A stretch of 64,000 nt of DNA from Hygrocybe punicea (lineage: Eukaryota > Basidiomycota > Agaricomycetes > Agaricales > Hygrophoraceae), in NCBI GenBank assembly GCA_963556145.1, contig OY744466.1:2852001-2916000 (forward strand), written 5' to 3'. The stretch's first letter is position 1, and each line of letters begins with the position of its first letter. Below the pieces are notes generated by a model that searched no databases, was not told where the DNA came from, and was given only the letters and a program-made list of their open reading frames with translations. The translations under genes and the position numbers were made by a program. This document shows, one piece after another, positions 54,888 to 64,000 of this stretch.

Positions 54888-56999
54888 GTCATATATAATA
54901 TGTACATTGAAATCGTTCCCAATGCAAGCAGTGATTTCTTGTCAAAGAGGTATAATACAATGTTCCACCTTCAACCCTCGGCAATCCCATTGTAGACATA
55001 ATAGTATGACCTGTATATTGGATGGGTCTGTACAAGTGCTACATATCCTTGCAATGCACCTCATACTTAATACATTATCAATACTGGTAAAATAGGCTGA
55101 ATGGATTTCAGTAAATCATTGGGCCAGTGTCCCAGACACAGTATGCAGCATTGCAGTGCAACAGACACTGTCTGTTCCATAAATTCCATTCGTGCATGTC
55201 ACACCTATCTTCATCATGTGTGCTGGAATTGGTTCAGGTGTTCAACACTGATCAAACTGTTACACAAGAACATTGTGTCACCAACTTCACAGCTTCATGA
55301 ATCGGAAGCATTGCTAGTGCACAAGCTGAACCAGTCATCTTGTTGATTCTGGTATCATCAAACCCAGTGATCTTATCAAAGTGGTTCCAATACAAGTGCA
55401 GTTGGTGTCATTGTACATGTGTTTATTTCTACCATACTCACAGGAGGTCATTCTTGACCTGACAAATAATTCAGATACTTAGAGTTTCTGGATATACTTA
55501 CTATGTATTCTATAAAACTTTCACAGAGTAACTATGACTACTGATAGAGTAGTAAATTAGTTGTATATATGCCAGCATGAACACTGCAAACTTGATATGA
55601 AAGATGCCAATTTGGGATCTGATATTGCATTATGACAAATTGGAAGGAACAGGGTATAATCAATTATGAAAGCTATATCATTGTAGTATGGTATCTGAAT
55701 GGTATCTGAATGGCATCAGTATGTAATAATAAAGGAAATATTAATAACTTTGCAAATATTGATTATCATAGCAGCATCATAATACTGTATGATTTGTATC
55801 CACTTATTCTCTCATTACTAAAAAGGGACGAGTAACCTGCCATGCAAAGCAATGGCCCACACCCCACTAGTCTGACCACTTCAAAGCTGCATCAGTTTTA
55901 TATGGAACATATCCAGTGCCTTTCCATTGTTGAAACTTTTGAATCATGGATGACCGGACGTCTTGTGCAATATGTTCTGGCAATGTGCCTTCATATCTCA
56001 TTCTTGTAATGTCATCAAGCAGTTCTTGTTCCCTAAATTCTTGTCTGAGATATCTAGAGCATCCTCTGGTGATCATCTTGTTGTCAAATCCTTGTATAAT
56101 TACAGTGCCAGCAGCAGTAGCGCTTCTTTACGAGTTATTTTAATTTATTAAAAGACTTGTTCTTTATCAAACCAGGACCAGTGAGGGTTCGTAATTAATT
56201 AATGTTTTATGATCGCCTATAGAGAAAATTTTTTTGGGCAAGACATATGATTATACTTCTGATACTAAGAAATAACATCAACTTGGGGCCATGTTTGGAC
56301 AAGCTTACATAAGCATCCAAATATGGGTTGTCTCATAAAATACAAACCATCTTCTAATTATATTCAAAATATTCATACTAGCCTCAGTTCTTATCAGAAT
56401 CAGCTGAAATTTGAACTGCTGACTAATATAACCATTTCGGGTAACATGTGACAGTAACATGTGACTACTCTAACCATATAAGGTAATTTCTGATATTATA
56501 TACCAAATTTTGTGCTGATCGCAATGGTGACAGTCACATGTGACAAGTCTAACCATATAAGGTAATTTTACATAAAGTTTTCTAAATTTCATATTTTTTA
56601 CTATAACATTCATTGCAGGTAACAAATATGATTATATAATACAATCATACATATTTTATTGTATGTTTTGCTTTTTGTAGTCTCATTTGAGCTTTAGCAA
56701 ACAAATACAAATCGATGTACATAGAGCCAAATAATATGCTCTTTTATGAAGTTCTCACTGGGCATTTCTGAGCAATGTTGCAAATTAATCATAAGACAAA
56801 CAAATACAAATAAACAAACCCAATATGGTTAGATTACTTTGTATTTCAATTTTGGTCTTGGTCAAATTTCTTACATAATCATGATTATGTAATCATTAGT
56901 CAGATCACCATTTGAACCCAGACTTTGAACCTTATTGCGCTTTTGCCTCTTGAACCTGAACCACCACCTTCCCCATTTGGTGCATAAAGTCTGAGTTTT

Positions 57000-57920
57000 T
57001 TGACCTTTTTGACTCGTTTAAGCTCAGTTTTTCATATTCAGACTCCGAAAAAATGTTTTCTGAATCAGGTGATGTGCCCAGACCATTCAGGGTCCAATGC
57101 TGACATAAACTTTCCTTTTTTAGACATAAAAGTGCAAAATTCTGCGAATTTTTGTGCTTTTTATTTCCTGTGGCTCTGTTTTATTTCCTGGACCACTGGT
57201 AATGTCTTCAATTTGTATCTCTTGTTGTTTGTCGACATAATCTATCATTTTATAGCCTATCTCCCTGTCAAATTTCAAAGTATGTGTAAATTTCACATTT
57301 TTTCACCTTTTTTGCTTGTTTAAGCTCAGTTTTGCATATTCAGACTCCGAAAAACAGCGATCTGGATCAGGTGATGTTCCTGGACAATTCGGGGTCCAAT
57401 GCTGACATAATCTTTCCTTTTTCAGACATAAAAGTTGAAAATTCTTCTGATTTTCATGCTTTTTCTTCTATATGGCTCTATTTTCTTTCCTGGACCACAG
57501 GTAATGTCTTCAATTTGTAAATCTTATTGTTTGTCAACATAATCTATCATTTTACAGCTCATCTCCCTGTCAATTTTCAAAGTATGTACAAATTTCATAT
57601 TTTTTCACCTTTTTTGCTTGTTTAAGCTCAGTTTTCCATATTCAGACTCCGAAAAAAAGCGATCTGGATCAGGTGATGTCCCTGCACCATTCAGGGTCCA
57701 ATGCTGATATAATCCTTCCTTTTATAGATAAAAAGTCGAAAATACTTCAGATTTTCATGCTTTTTCTTTTCTCTGGCTCTGTTCTGTATCTTGGACCACT
57801 GGTAATGTCTTTTATTGGTGTAACTTATTATTGGTTGACATAATCTATCATTTGATAGCTAATCTCCCTGTAAACATTCAAAGTATGTGGAAATTTCGCA
57901 TTTTTTCACCTTTTTAGATT
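57000..57920 (+). repeat. About 303-bp tandem repeats in the A2 5' region, 3 units
   Basis: gtttaagctcagttttncat occurs near 57016, 57316 and 57621, with a weak fourth near 57915. Each unit has atattcagactccgaaaaa, caggtgatgt.cctggacc and ggaccactggtaatgtctt. This is the mirror image of the A1 repeats. Confidence 0.8.
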
Positions 57921-58045
57921 GTATAAGCTCATTTCTTCACCTACAGGTTTACAGTGGATCTTTTCTGGCTCAGGTATGAATCTCTTACCATCTATGATCA
58001 AATGTTTACATATTATATTCATATATAGCCTTTAAATGCAAATTT

Positions 58046-60891
58046 TTGTGGATTTTTTCGATTTTTACTACTTCTTTTGCTGGAATTTGTATTAGTAGGT
58101 TGTTTAATCATCTTCTTCAGATATATTTGACATACAAATATTGTTATCCAGCTTCTATTGTCATAAAAACTATAAACCTGTTCACAAAAATGTTAAAAAT
58201 GTCATCATTGTCACAATGTCTTATGATTTTTATCATTGCAATGTCTTGGGCACAATGTGCTGTCACTGGGATTGGCCTTGTGCCTCCTGCAAATGTCATA
58301 CAAAATGTCCCTGTCACACCAACTGTCTCTGTCATACACAATGTCATTCTATGCCCAGTTACTTTGAATTTTTATAAAGACAATTTGCCAAAGTATGAAA
58401 ATCACCCTTATTTACCAAGTTTAATCCCATTTCATCATATTGGTCTCCAGTCCACTTCTTCCTCCATATCACCAAACCCTGAAAAAATCACAAATATCCA
58501 CAACAGCACTGAATTTGTTCTTTCTAGTTGTAAATCAGCTCATACCTCTTTTCTATTTGAACTATATGCCAGAATCTTCTTGAACATGTTTGATTTGTTT
58601 TCTGTGTATCATTGTACAACCAGCATTGCTAATAAGTGCATGTATATTAAGTTGAAACTTCAACAGAATGTGTTCAGAAAACATGACTTCAGAGCTTATT
58701 TAAAATATGTAAACAAACTACCTATATTAGCAAATGGAGCCATACTGCTGTTTGTCCTAGATCTGCATCATTTTCTAGCTTTTCAAATGGCTGGTCACTA
58801 TATTTGCAATAAAACTTCGAAATTATATGACATTTTCAAGTCTGAAAATATATCCTTCAGTGCCAACATTCATATTAAATGCATTGGTGGAGGCAAAGCA
58901 AATGTATTCTCACTCCATGAACTAATGCCTGCTTCAACCAATGACAATGCTAGTATGGATGCATCTAAATGTAAATTCCATTCTTACCTGCCAAAAGATG
59001 AAGCACTCTCAATGGAATCATCATCTGAAAAGTCACTTGTAATTGTAAATCACCCATTTGAATTGTTGATTCCAAAGTTGACCATTCCAAACTTGAAAGT
59101 GATTGCAGCTAGTCATAGCATTCTTGTACACTCAAAAATGAATCATGCATCAATTCAAGCTGCAATTCAGACTCATGTGTGCTCCAACTGCCCTGAATTT
59201 GTATCTGTCTTTGAATTTATTGACCATGAAGCAATTGCAATTCACAAGAAAACTTTGAACATCAGAGCAGTAAATAAGTTCAAAGGAAAGAATCCCAACA
59301 AATATGCACAACAAAATCTTGCAGCTATACAGAAATTTCAGAGTGAAAATCCTGACAAACATGCAAAACAAAATCTTGCAGCTGTACATAAATTTCAGAG
59401 TGAAAATCCTGACAAACATGCCAAAAATAATTTAGCAGCTGTACAGAAATTTCACAGTGAAAATCCAGCCAAGCATGCAAAACAAAACCTAGCAGCTGTT
59501 AAGAAATTTCAGAGTGACAATCCTGCCAAGCATTCAAAACACAACCACGTAGCTGTCCAGAAATTTCATCTGGAAAATTCTGAGAAGCATGCAGCACAAA
59601 ACCTAGCAGCTGTCCAGAAATTTCATCTGGAAAATCCTGAGAAGCATGCAGCACAAAACCTAGCAGCTGTCCAGAAATTTCATCTGGAAAATCCTGAGAA
59701 GCATGCAACACAAAACCTTGCAGCTGTTACAAAATTCAAAGTTGATCATCATGACAAGCATCTGCAACACACATTAAAGGCAGTTAAAAGACATACCATG
59801 AATCACCCTGAGCAGCATGCACAAACAAATCAGGTTGCTGTTCAGACATACAGAGACAATATCCAATTTCCTCCAGAACTACCTTCAGCAACATTGCAAC
59901 ACACTATAATTTCAGGATTTTGTAGTGATACCTCTCCCAACAAATTTTGTGAATCTGGTTGTGCTGTCTGTGGAAGATTGACTCCAGTCTCTCAATTACA
60001 AAGCTACACAGACTTGAATTTAAGTTGTTTGAAACAAGCTGGTATAACTCAAAAAGAGCGCTTCTCAGTAAATGATCCAATTGAATCCTCAGACAGCCCT
60101 ATAATAATTGAAGATCTCCATGGCATTTGCAAGAAGTGTTACAAGTCTTTGGTCAAGGGAAAATGCCCAGCTATGTCTCTGGCAAATGGTTTATGGCTTG
60201 GACAAATTCCTAATGAATTGAGTAACTTGTCTTATGCAGAGCACCTGTTAATTGCTAGAGTGAGACACAATAGATGCATTGTCCGGGTTTCTTCAGGAAT
60301 GCATAAGATGAGAGCCAATGCCATTACATTTGCCAATCCAACTCCAAAGATTTATGACATTTTACCTCCACCTGTTGATGAGTTGGATCAAGTACTTGCA
60401 TTCATTATACAGGACCATGTAAGCCTACCAAGTCTGATTTTGAGAGAACACCATTGCTTGTTAGGAGAAACAAAGTTGCCACTGCTTTGAACTGGTTAAA
60501 ACTGAATCATTGTGACTATTTTGACTTGGAGATTTCAGAAGAAAACTTGCAGCAATATCCTGAGAGTGACATACCAGTTGTGGTAGAGTACAGACAATTC
60601 TTTGTCAACAAAAACCCAGAAGCCACTGCTGTTAATGACATGGAAGAGGAAGAAGGCACTGAGACAGGCATGTGTCCATTTGTAGATCATGGTCTCACAG
60701 GTGAAGAGTACTCTACCAAAAGTATCAAAGCCATAAAAGCCATTGCCTTAAAACATTTGATGGATAATAAAAAGATCCTGGCAATTGGACATGAGAGTGA
60801 TCCACAATCCATCTACAATAATCCTCAGTTGTTCCCTCAAATGATGCCATGGTTATTTCCCTATGGACTTGGTGGAATTGGCAATTCTCTG
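58046..60891 (+). pseudogene. A2 Helitron protein, N-terminal half to early Rep
   Basis: The open frame covers a poorly conserved start, then VFRKHDFRAYLKYVNKLPIL, CIKCIGGGKANVFSLHELMP-like (HIKCIGGGKANVFSLHEL), the SAP-like LTIPNLKVIAASHSILVHSK and HVCSNCPEF. Ten 19-aa repeats follow, then SGCAVCGRL, ICKKCYKSL and the DUF6570 block. One missing T near 60408 (FIIQD for FIYTG) shifts the frame. The frame resumes at 60454 and runs through LNHCDYFDLEISEENLQQYP into Rep (FPQMMPWLFPYGLGGIGNS), where the A' element cuts it. This copy shows the uninterrupted LNLSCLKQAG that proves the empty site of A' in A1. Confidence 0.8.
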
Positions 60892-62042
60892 ACTTGTTTA
60901 GTGGGCCAGTGCTGTGCATGGCATGAACGAGTTCTTTTTTCCCCCTCCCCACTTCCATGATGAAGTAAACAATAACATTAAATTGCATAAAGCATGTTAC
61001 ATGTGGTATAAGACATATAGTATATGTTGTATATTGATAAGCCCACCTCTCATCATAGCAATATAAAAAGTAAAATAAAATAAAACTGCATAGTGTGTCT
61101 CAACCCTACTTCTCTATAACCTTGCTGCACAACAAATGATAATATGAAGACAGCTGTGTTTGAGTGGACCAATGTTGCATATGGCATGAACAAAGTCTTG
61201 TTTCTGTTACTGGATTTTTATTTGTATGATTATTATGAACATCAATATATTTGCTTGAAATATATAATTAGCATATAATATATACAGCGATATCACATTG
61301 AATTATATGTTTTCAGTAAAAATATCATTATATCATCTGAGTTACATTAATTTCTGCTTATATGGCTGATATTTCCATACATAGTGAAAGTGGTCACATG
61401 TGACTATGACTCCAGTAATCACCTCAAAATTTAGCATATATGATGTAAAATTACCTTATATGGTTAGACTGGTCACATGTGACTGTCACCATTGCGATCA
61501 GCAAAAAAATTGCTATACAATATCAGAAATTGCCTTATATGGTTAGAGCAGTCACATGTGACTGTCACGTCTTGCCCGAAATGGTTATATTAGTCAGCAG
61601 TTCAATTTTTAGCTGATTCTGATAAGAATTGAGGCTAGTATAAATATTTTGAATATAATTGCATTTGTGTCATAAATACTATGATGGTCAGTATGCGATT
61701 TAGCATATATTATGCAAACTTACTATATATGGTTAGACTGGTCACATGTGACTATCACCAATGTGATCAGCAACAAATTTGTTGTATAATATCAAAAATT
61801 GCCTTATATGGTTAGATTGGTCACATGTGACTGTCACAACTTGACCAAAATGGTTATATTAGCCAGCATTTCAATTTTCAGCTGATTCTGACAAGAATTG
61901 AGGCTGGTATGAATATTTTGAATATAATTTAAAGGTAACTTGTCTTTTGTGAGACAACCCATATTTGGATGCTTATGTAAGCTTGTCCACACATGGCCCC
62001 AACAGTATCTGATTTTCCAATATCAAAAGTAGAATCATATCT
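60892..62042 (-). mobile_element. A' element truncated at its 5' end
   Basis: The 3' terminus at 60892 is inserted in the A2 gene after T (A1 reads GGCAATTCACTGATTC at the same place). It matches 30163-31350 closely, including the fossil terminus at 61158-61200 and five CACATGTGAC palindromes. Similarity stops near 62042 at agaatcatatct, without the ATTA tract and 5' hairpin. The GC-rich retroelement follows. Confidence 0.8.
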
Positions 62043-62229
62043 TGTCTTCTAACAAACACAAAGAATGAGTGTAAATTAGAATTAAGTCTATGTACGAATT
62101 TGGCAAGTTGTGGCGCGTCTGCCTCTCAGCTCGTGCCACTCCCACTTGCCACTCCAAAAGATCTTCCCTGCTCAATAGAGCAGATTATCTCTTTCATTTC
62201 TCTCCGAAAGTCACACACCAACTTCTCTG

Positions 62230-63851
62230 ATGCCTCGACTTCTCTTCGACCCTGCCCAACTCCAGTGCCCGGACTATGCATCTCTCTTTTATGCCCCAAC
62301 CCGAGCACCCTTTGTCAATGCCGCCACGACAGAGGCCCAAGCGGTACAACTGCTCACCAACGTCTGGACTGCAGGTAACGACCTAGAAAAGCAATTATGG
62401 CAAGATCAGCTACACAACGACGCGGCGGAGCAAGCAGAACAGTTTTTACAGGCCCAAGCAGCCGCGGAACAACACGCTCTCCTAGCCGCCCAAGAACGAG
62501 AGGACGTGCGAAAGGAAGAGATGAAGAAGAACAAGACCAAGTACATCCCCATCCCGAATCGGCCGATGCCCTCCATCACCCCCGTCTTCGCGTCCAACTA
62601 CGCCACTAAAAAGATGGACAAAGGGCAATACGTCGAACTCTGGTACTACACTAATGAGGGCCTAGACGAGGCCATGCAAGCACACGCCACAGTCGACGAC
62701 GATGCCATGGTGATGGCCCGGAAACCCGATGGCTCGACATCCTGGGTACCCGCTGCCGCTGCCAGAGACTCCAACAAGGCCCTCGACGACAGGGACATCA
62801 AATGGGAAGATTTCTGTCAAGCCGTCCCCCGGATGATCCTCGCCATGGAGGAGGCCGACTGGCCAGCCGATCGCGTGGCCATGCTCGCCTCCTTCTGGGG
62901 CAAGCTTCAGATCCATGAGATGCGGTCCTCCCGCGACCCCCTTGACCAGAAGGCCCTGCTCTTATACCAGGCTAGACAACGACGGCTATGGCACCTTGCC
63001 ATCCCCTCACCCCGCGGCGCCTACAACATCTCCATAATAGATGAATCCGTCTTGCGTAAAACGAAAGAGGAGGTTTATTGGGAAGATCGGAAGCATAGAG
63101 ACAATACCAGGGACTTCCGCGTGAGTCCCCCCTCCTTCCATCCAATGATAGATCACTTGCTGACTGTTGCCCCCCCCGATTTCCCTCTACCATTATCCAT
63201 CTAAAACGACAACCTCCACCTTCCTTTGCATCGCGCATGCCTCCTCTTTGCTCCATGCATGCCTTCTCTTTGCTATATGCATGCCCCTTATTTGCTCCAC
63301 GCATGCCACGCACTTGCTCCACGCATGCCACACCCTTGCTCCATGCATGCTCTCTGCACCCGCACCCTACGCATCCACGCGCTCAGGCTGACCAGGACAT
63401 TAGTTCAGCCCACAGCACCGCTGCCAACCCCTCCCCCTCCAGACGGAGCCGAGAGTACAAGCGGTTAACCGATGCTCGCAGGAGGTCTGGGTCTCCACCC
63501 CGGCCTCGCGACAGCCGAGGATGTCCGGAAAAGAAGTCGGATTTTCGGGCAGGCGCAGGCAGTGGGGGCTACTCTGCCTGCGCCGTATGCCTGGGTCGCA
63601 ACCCCCACAGAATTGTGGAATGCGCCGCAACGCATACCTGGGATGGACTCCACCTCGCGCTCGCACAGCGCGTCAACAAGTCCCTCGTACTCCGCGATGG
63701 CCGCCCCATCTGTGTCGACTTCCAACGCGTGGCCGGCTGCACCAGCACCCGCCACGACAATCGTCACCTCTGCTCCGGATGTGGTCATACCACTCACGGC
63801 GCACAAGGCTGTCCTCGAGCGCAGAAGGCATCAAGCCCTCACTCCCTATAA
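62230..63851 (+). CDS. Gag-like ORF1 of a fungal retroelement (two exons)
   Basis: ATG at 62230 (MPRLLFDPAQLQCPDYASLF). Exon 1 ends at 63120 before GTGAGT, and an acceptor CAG at 63384-63386 restores phase (..TRDFR / ADQDISSAHS). The spliced product is 451 aa. It has an Ala/Gln-rich coiled stretch (EQAEQFLQAQAAAEQHALLA), a conserved core (KNKTKYIPIPNRP; KKMDKGQYVELWYYTNEGLD), and Cys/His motifs near the C-terminus (CAVCLGRNPHRIVEC; CSGCGHTTHGAQGC). This resembles ORF1/Gag-type proteins of mushroom retroelements, nucleic-acid binding by the Cys/His motifs. It is GC-rich, unlike everything to its left. The intron is made of GCATGC-centred repeats. Confidence 0.65.
63140..63360 (+). repeat. CATGCATGCC-type tandem repeat in the ORF1 intron
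   Basis: About five imperfect 25-bp units built on (c)gcatgcc...ttgctccac between 63230 and 63350, inside the predicted intron. Confidence 0.65.
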
Positions 63852-64000
63852 ACCGGATGCTTGGGAAGCGCTACTCCGTTCAAATAGCATCTGGCCTCGC
63901 TATGATCATCTCCCTCAAAGTATGCGATACGGTTTCAATCTTGAGATACCCACCATTTCACGCACCCAAGCCCCACCCAACAAAGACTCCATCATTGAAC
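63697..64000 (+). CDS. Retroelement ORF2, 5' part, open to the window end
   Basis: In the +1 frame relative to ORF1, an ATG at 63697 (MAAPSVSTSNAWPAAPAPAT) opens a frame without stop to base 64000. It includes HQALTPYKPDAWEALLRSN and MRYGFNLEIPTISRTQAPPN. The pattern TPY..DAW..LL....W.RY..LP...R.GF...IPTI resembles the segment preceding the reverse transcriptase in some fungal elements. It overlaps ORF1 by ~155 nt, so it is translated either from its own start or after a frameshift. The polymerase itself would be outside the window, so the element class (DIRS-like, Gypsy-like or other) is open. Confidence 0.5.
   Translation, partial: MAAPSVSTSNAWPAAPAPATTIVTSAPDVVIPLTAHKAVLERRRHQALTPYKPDAWEALLRSNSIWPRYDHLPQSMRYGFNLEIPTISRTQAPPNKDSIIE

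Larger units (their letters stand above)
52497..55871 (+). mobile_element. Satellite-bearing non-autonomous Helitron, family E, 3,375 bp
   Basis: The 5' end is TACGAGTCCC-TATA-GGGAATCG (hairpin arms TCCC/GGGA). The 3' end reads GGGACGAGTAACCTGCCATG, then CAAAGCAATGGCCCACACC and CCACTAGT. Despite different primary sequence, both hairpins and the inverse repeat ACGAGT are kept. The host frame closes across it. There is no coding capacity. It holds two satellites and a MITE-like inverted repeat; 54890-55830 is unique AT-rich sequence with nothing recognised. Confidence 0.8.
51262..56128 (-). mobile_element. Helitron family C copy 2 (C2), 3' part only
   Basis: The 3' terminus at 51262 is nearly identical to that of C1, with the same following ~200 bp. 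The gene runs leftwards, is split by E (52497-55871) and is cut at 56128 by the 5' end of A2. Comparison with C1 (15981-16000) shows E inserted exactly between T and C. Confidence 0.8.
56129..60891 (+). mobile_element. Helitron family A copy 2 (A2), 3' half missing
   Basis: The 5' end at 56129 (A hairpin with CTCGTT decayed to CTTGTT) is inserted into the C2 gene between T and A (C1 reads gcgcttctagac). The leader has CACATGTGAC palindromes, ~300-bp repeats, then the gene from about 58046. It is cut at 60891 by the 3' end of an A' element, and no continuation is seen beyond. Confidence 0.8.

Overview
The window looks like a repeat-dominated stretch of a basidiomycete (probably agaricomycete) genome. 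The evidence is short GT-AG introns of about 50-70 bp, genes of mushroom type, and fungal Helitron proteins of the DUF6570 / Helitron_like_N / Pif1-helicase type. I cannot name the species. There are no rRNA genes, no bacterial genes and no CRISPR array. Most of the 64 kb is rolling-circle transposons nested in one another. They fit the non-canonical HLE2/Helitron2 type: a 5' terminus TACGAG... that folds into a hairpin and is followed by an (ATTA)n tract, and a 3' terminus with a subterminal AAGAACTCGT (the inverse of the 5' tip), a bulged GCCA...TGGC hairpin and a final AAGT or TAGT. Every resolved insertion sits directly after a T and needs no target duplication if the final T is counted in the element.

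Layout. 1-13938: autonomous-type copy A1 on the minus strand, with its 3' tip outside the window. Its gene is broken by a non-autonomous A' element (6926-8262) and by a 261-bp solo-LTR-like insertion carrying a tRNA-like module (1629-1889). Its 5' region holds ~300-bp repeats split by a TIR DNA transposon (11462-12842). 13939-15099: 5' part of a family B/F element, into which A1 inserted. 15100-15230: a scrap of a paralogue of the large host-type gene described below. 15231-20791: family C copy 1, internally deleted and invaded. 20792-24965: two family B elements in tandem.

24966-36480: the main non-Helitron island. A small acidic/basic protein gene (minus) and a nonsense-mutated fungal gene (plus) share a divergent upstream region. 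Next to them lies a large minus-strand gene whose rejoined exons would encode 1,681 aa, with a TET/JBP-like 2-oxoglutarate/Fe(II) dioxygenase core and a chromodomain. That gene is cut by a composite Helitron (29762-31491), and the reading frame closes exactly across the insertion. 36490-43096: GC-rich ~150-bp tandem repeats, two head-to-head family D elements (37138-38379 and 40133-41688) around an unrecognised gene fragment, and striking long palindromes.

43097-50523: autonomous-type element F (5' end of type B). Its gene has lost the whole Rep domain but kept the helicase, and the element is inserted in what looks like a retrotransposon protease/pol gene. 50524-62042: a mosaic of an A 3' remnant, C copy 2, a satellite-bearing element E, A copy 2 and a truncated A' element. 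62043-64000: the start of a GC-rich retroelement with a spliced gag-like ORF ending in Cys/His motifs and an overlapping second ORF open to the window edge.

How the parts work together. The autonomous elements encode one long protein: an N-terminal GGG/SAP-like region, 19-aa tandem repeats, a Cys-rich/DUF6570 region, an HUH Rep nuclease, a Pif1-type helicase and a C-terminal ubiquitin-specific-protease-like domain. The A' and E elements, and probably B and D, carry related termini and are presumably mobilised in trans. No complete intact autonomous gene is visible here; every copy is interrupted, frameshifted or deleted.
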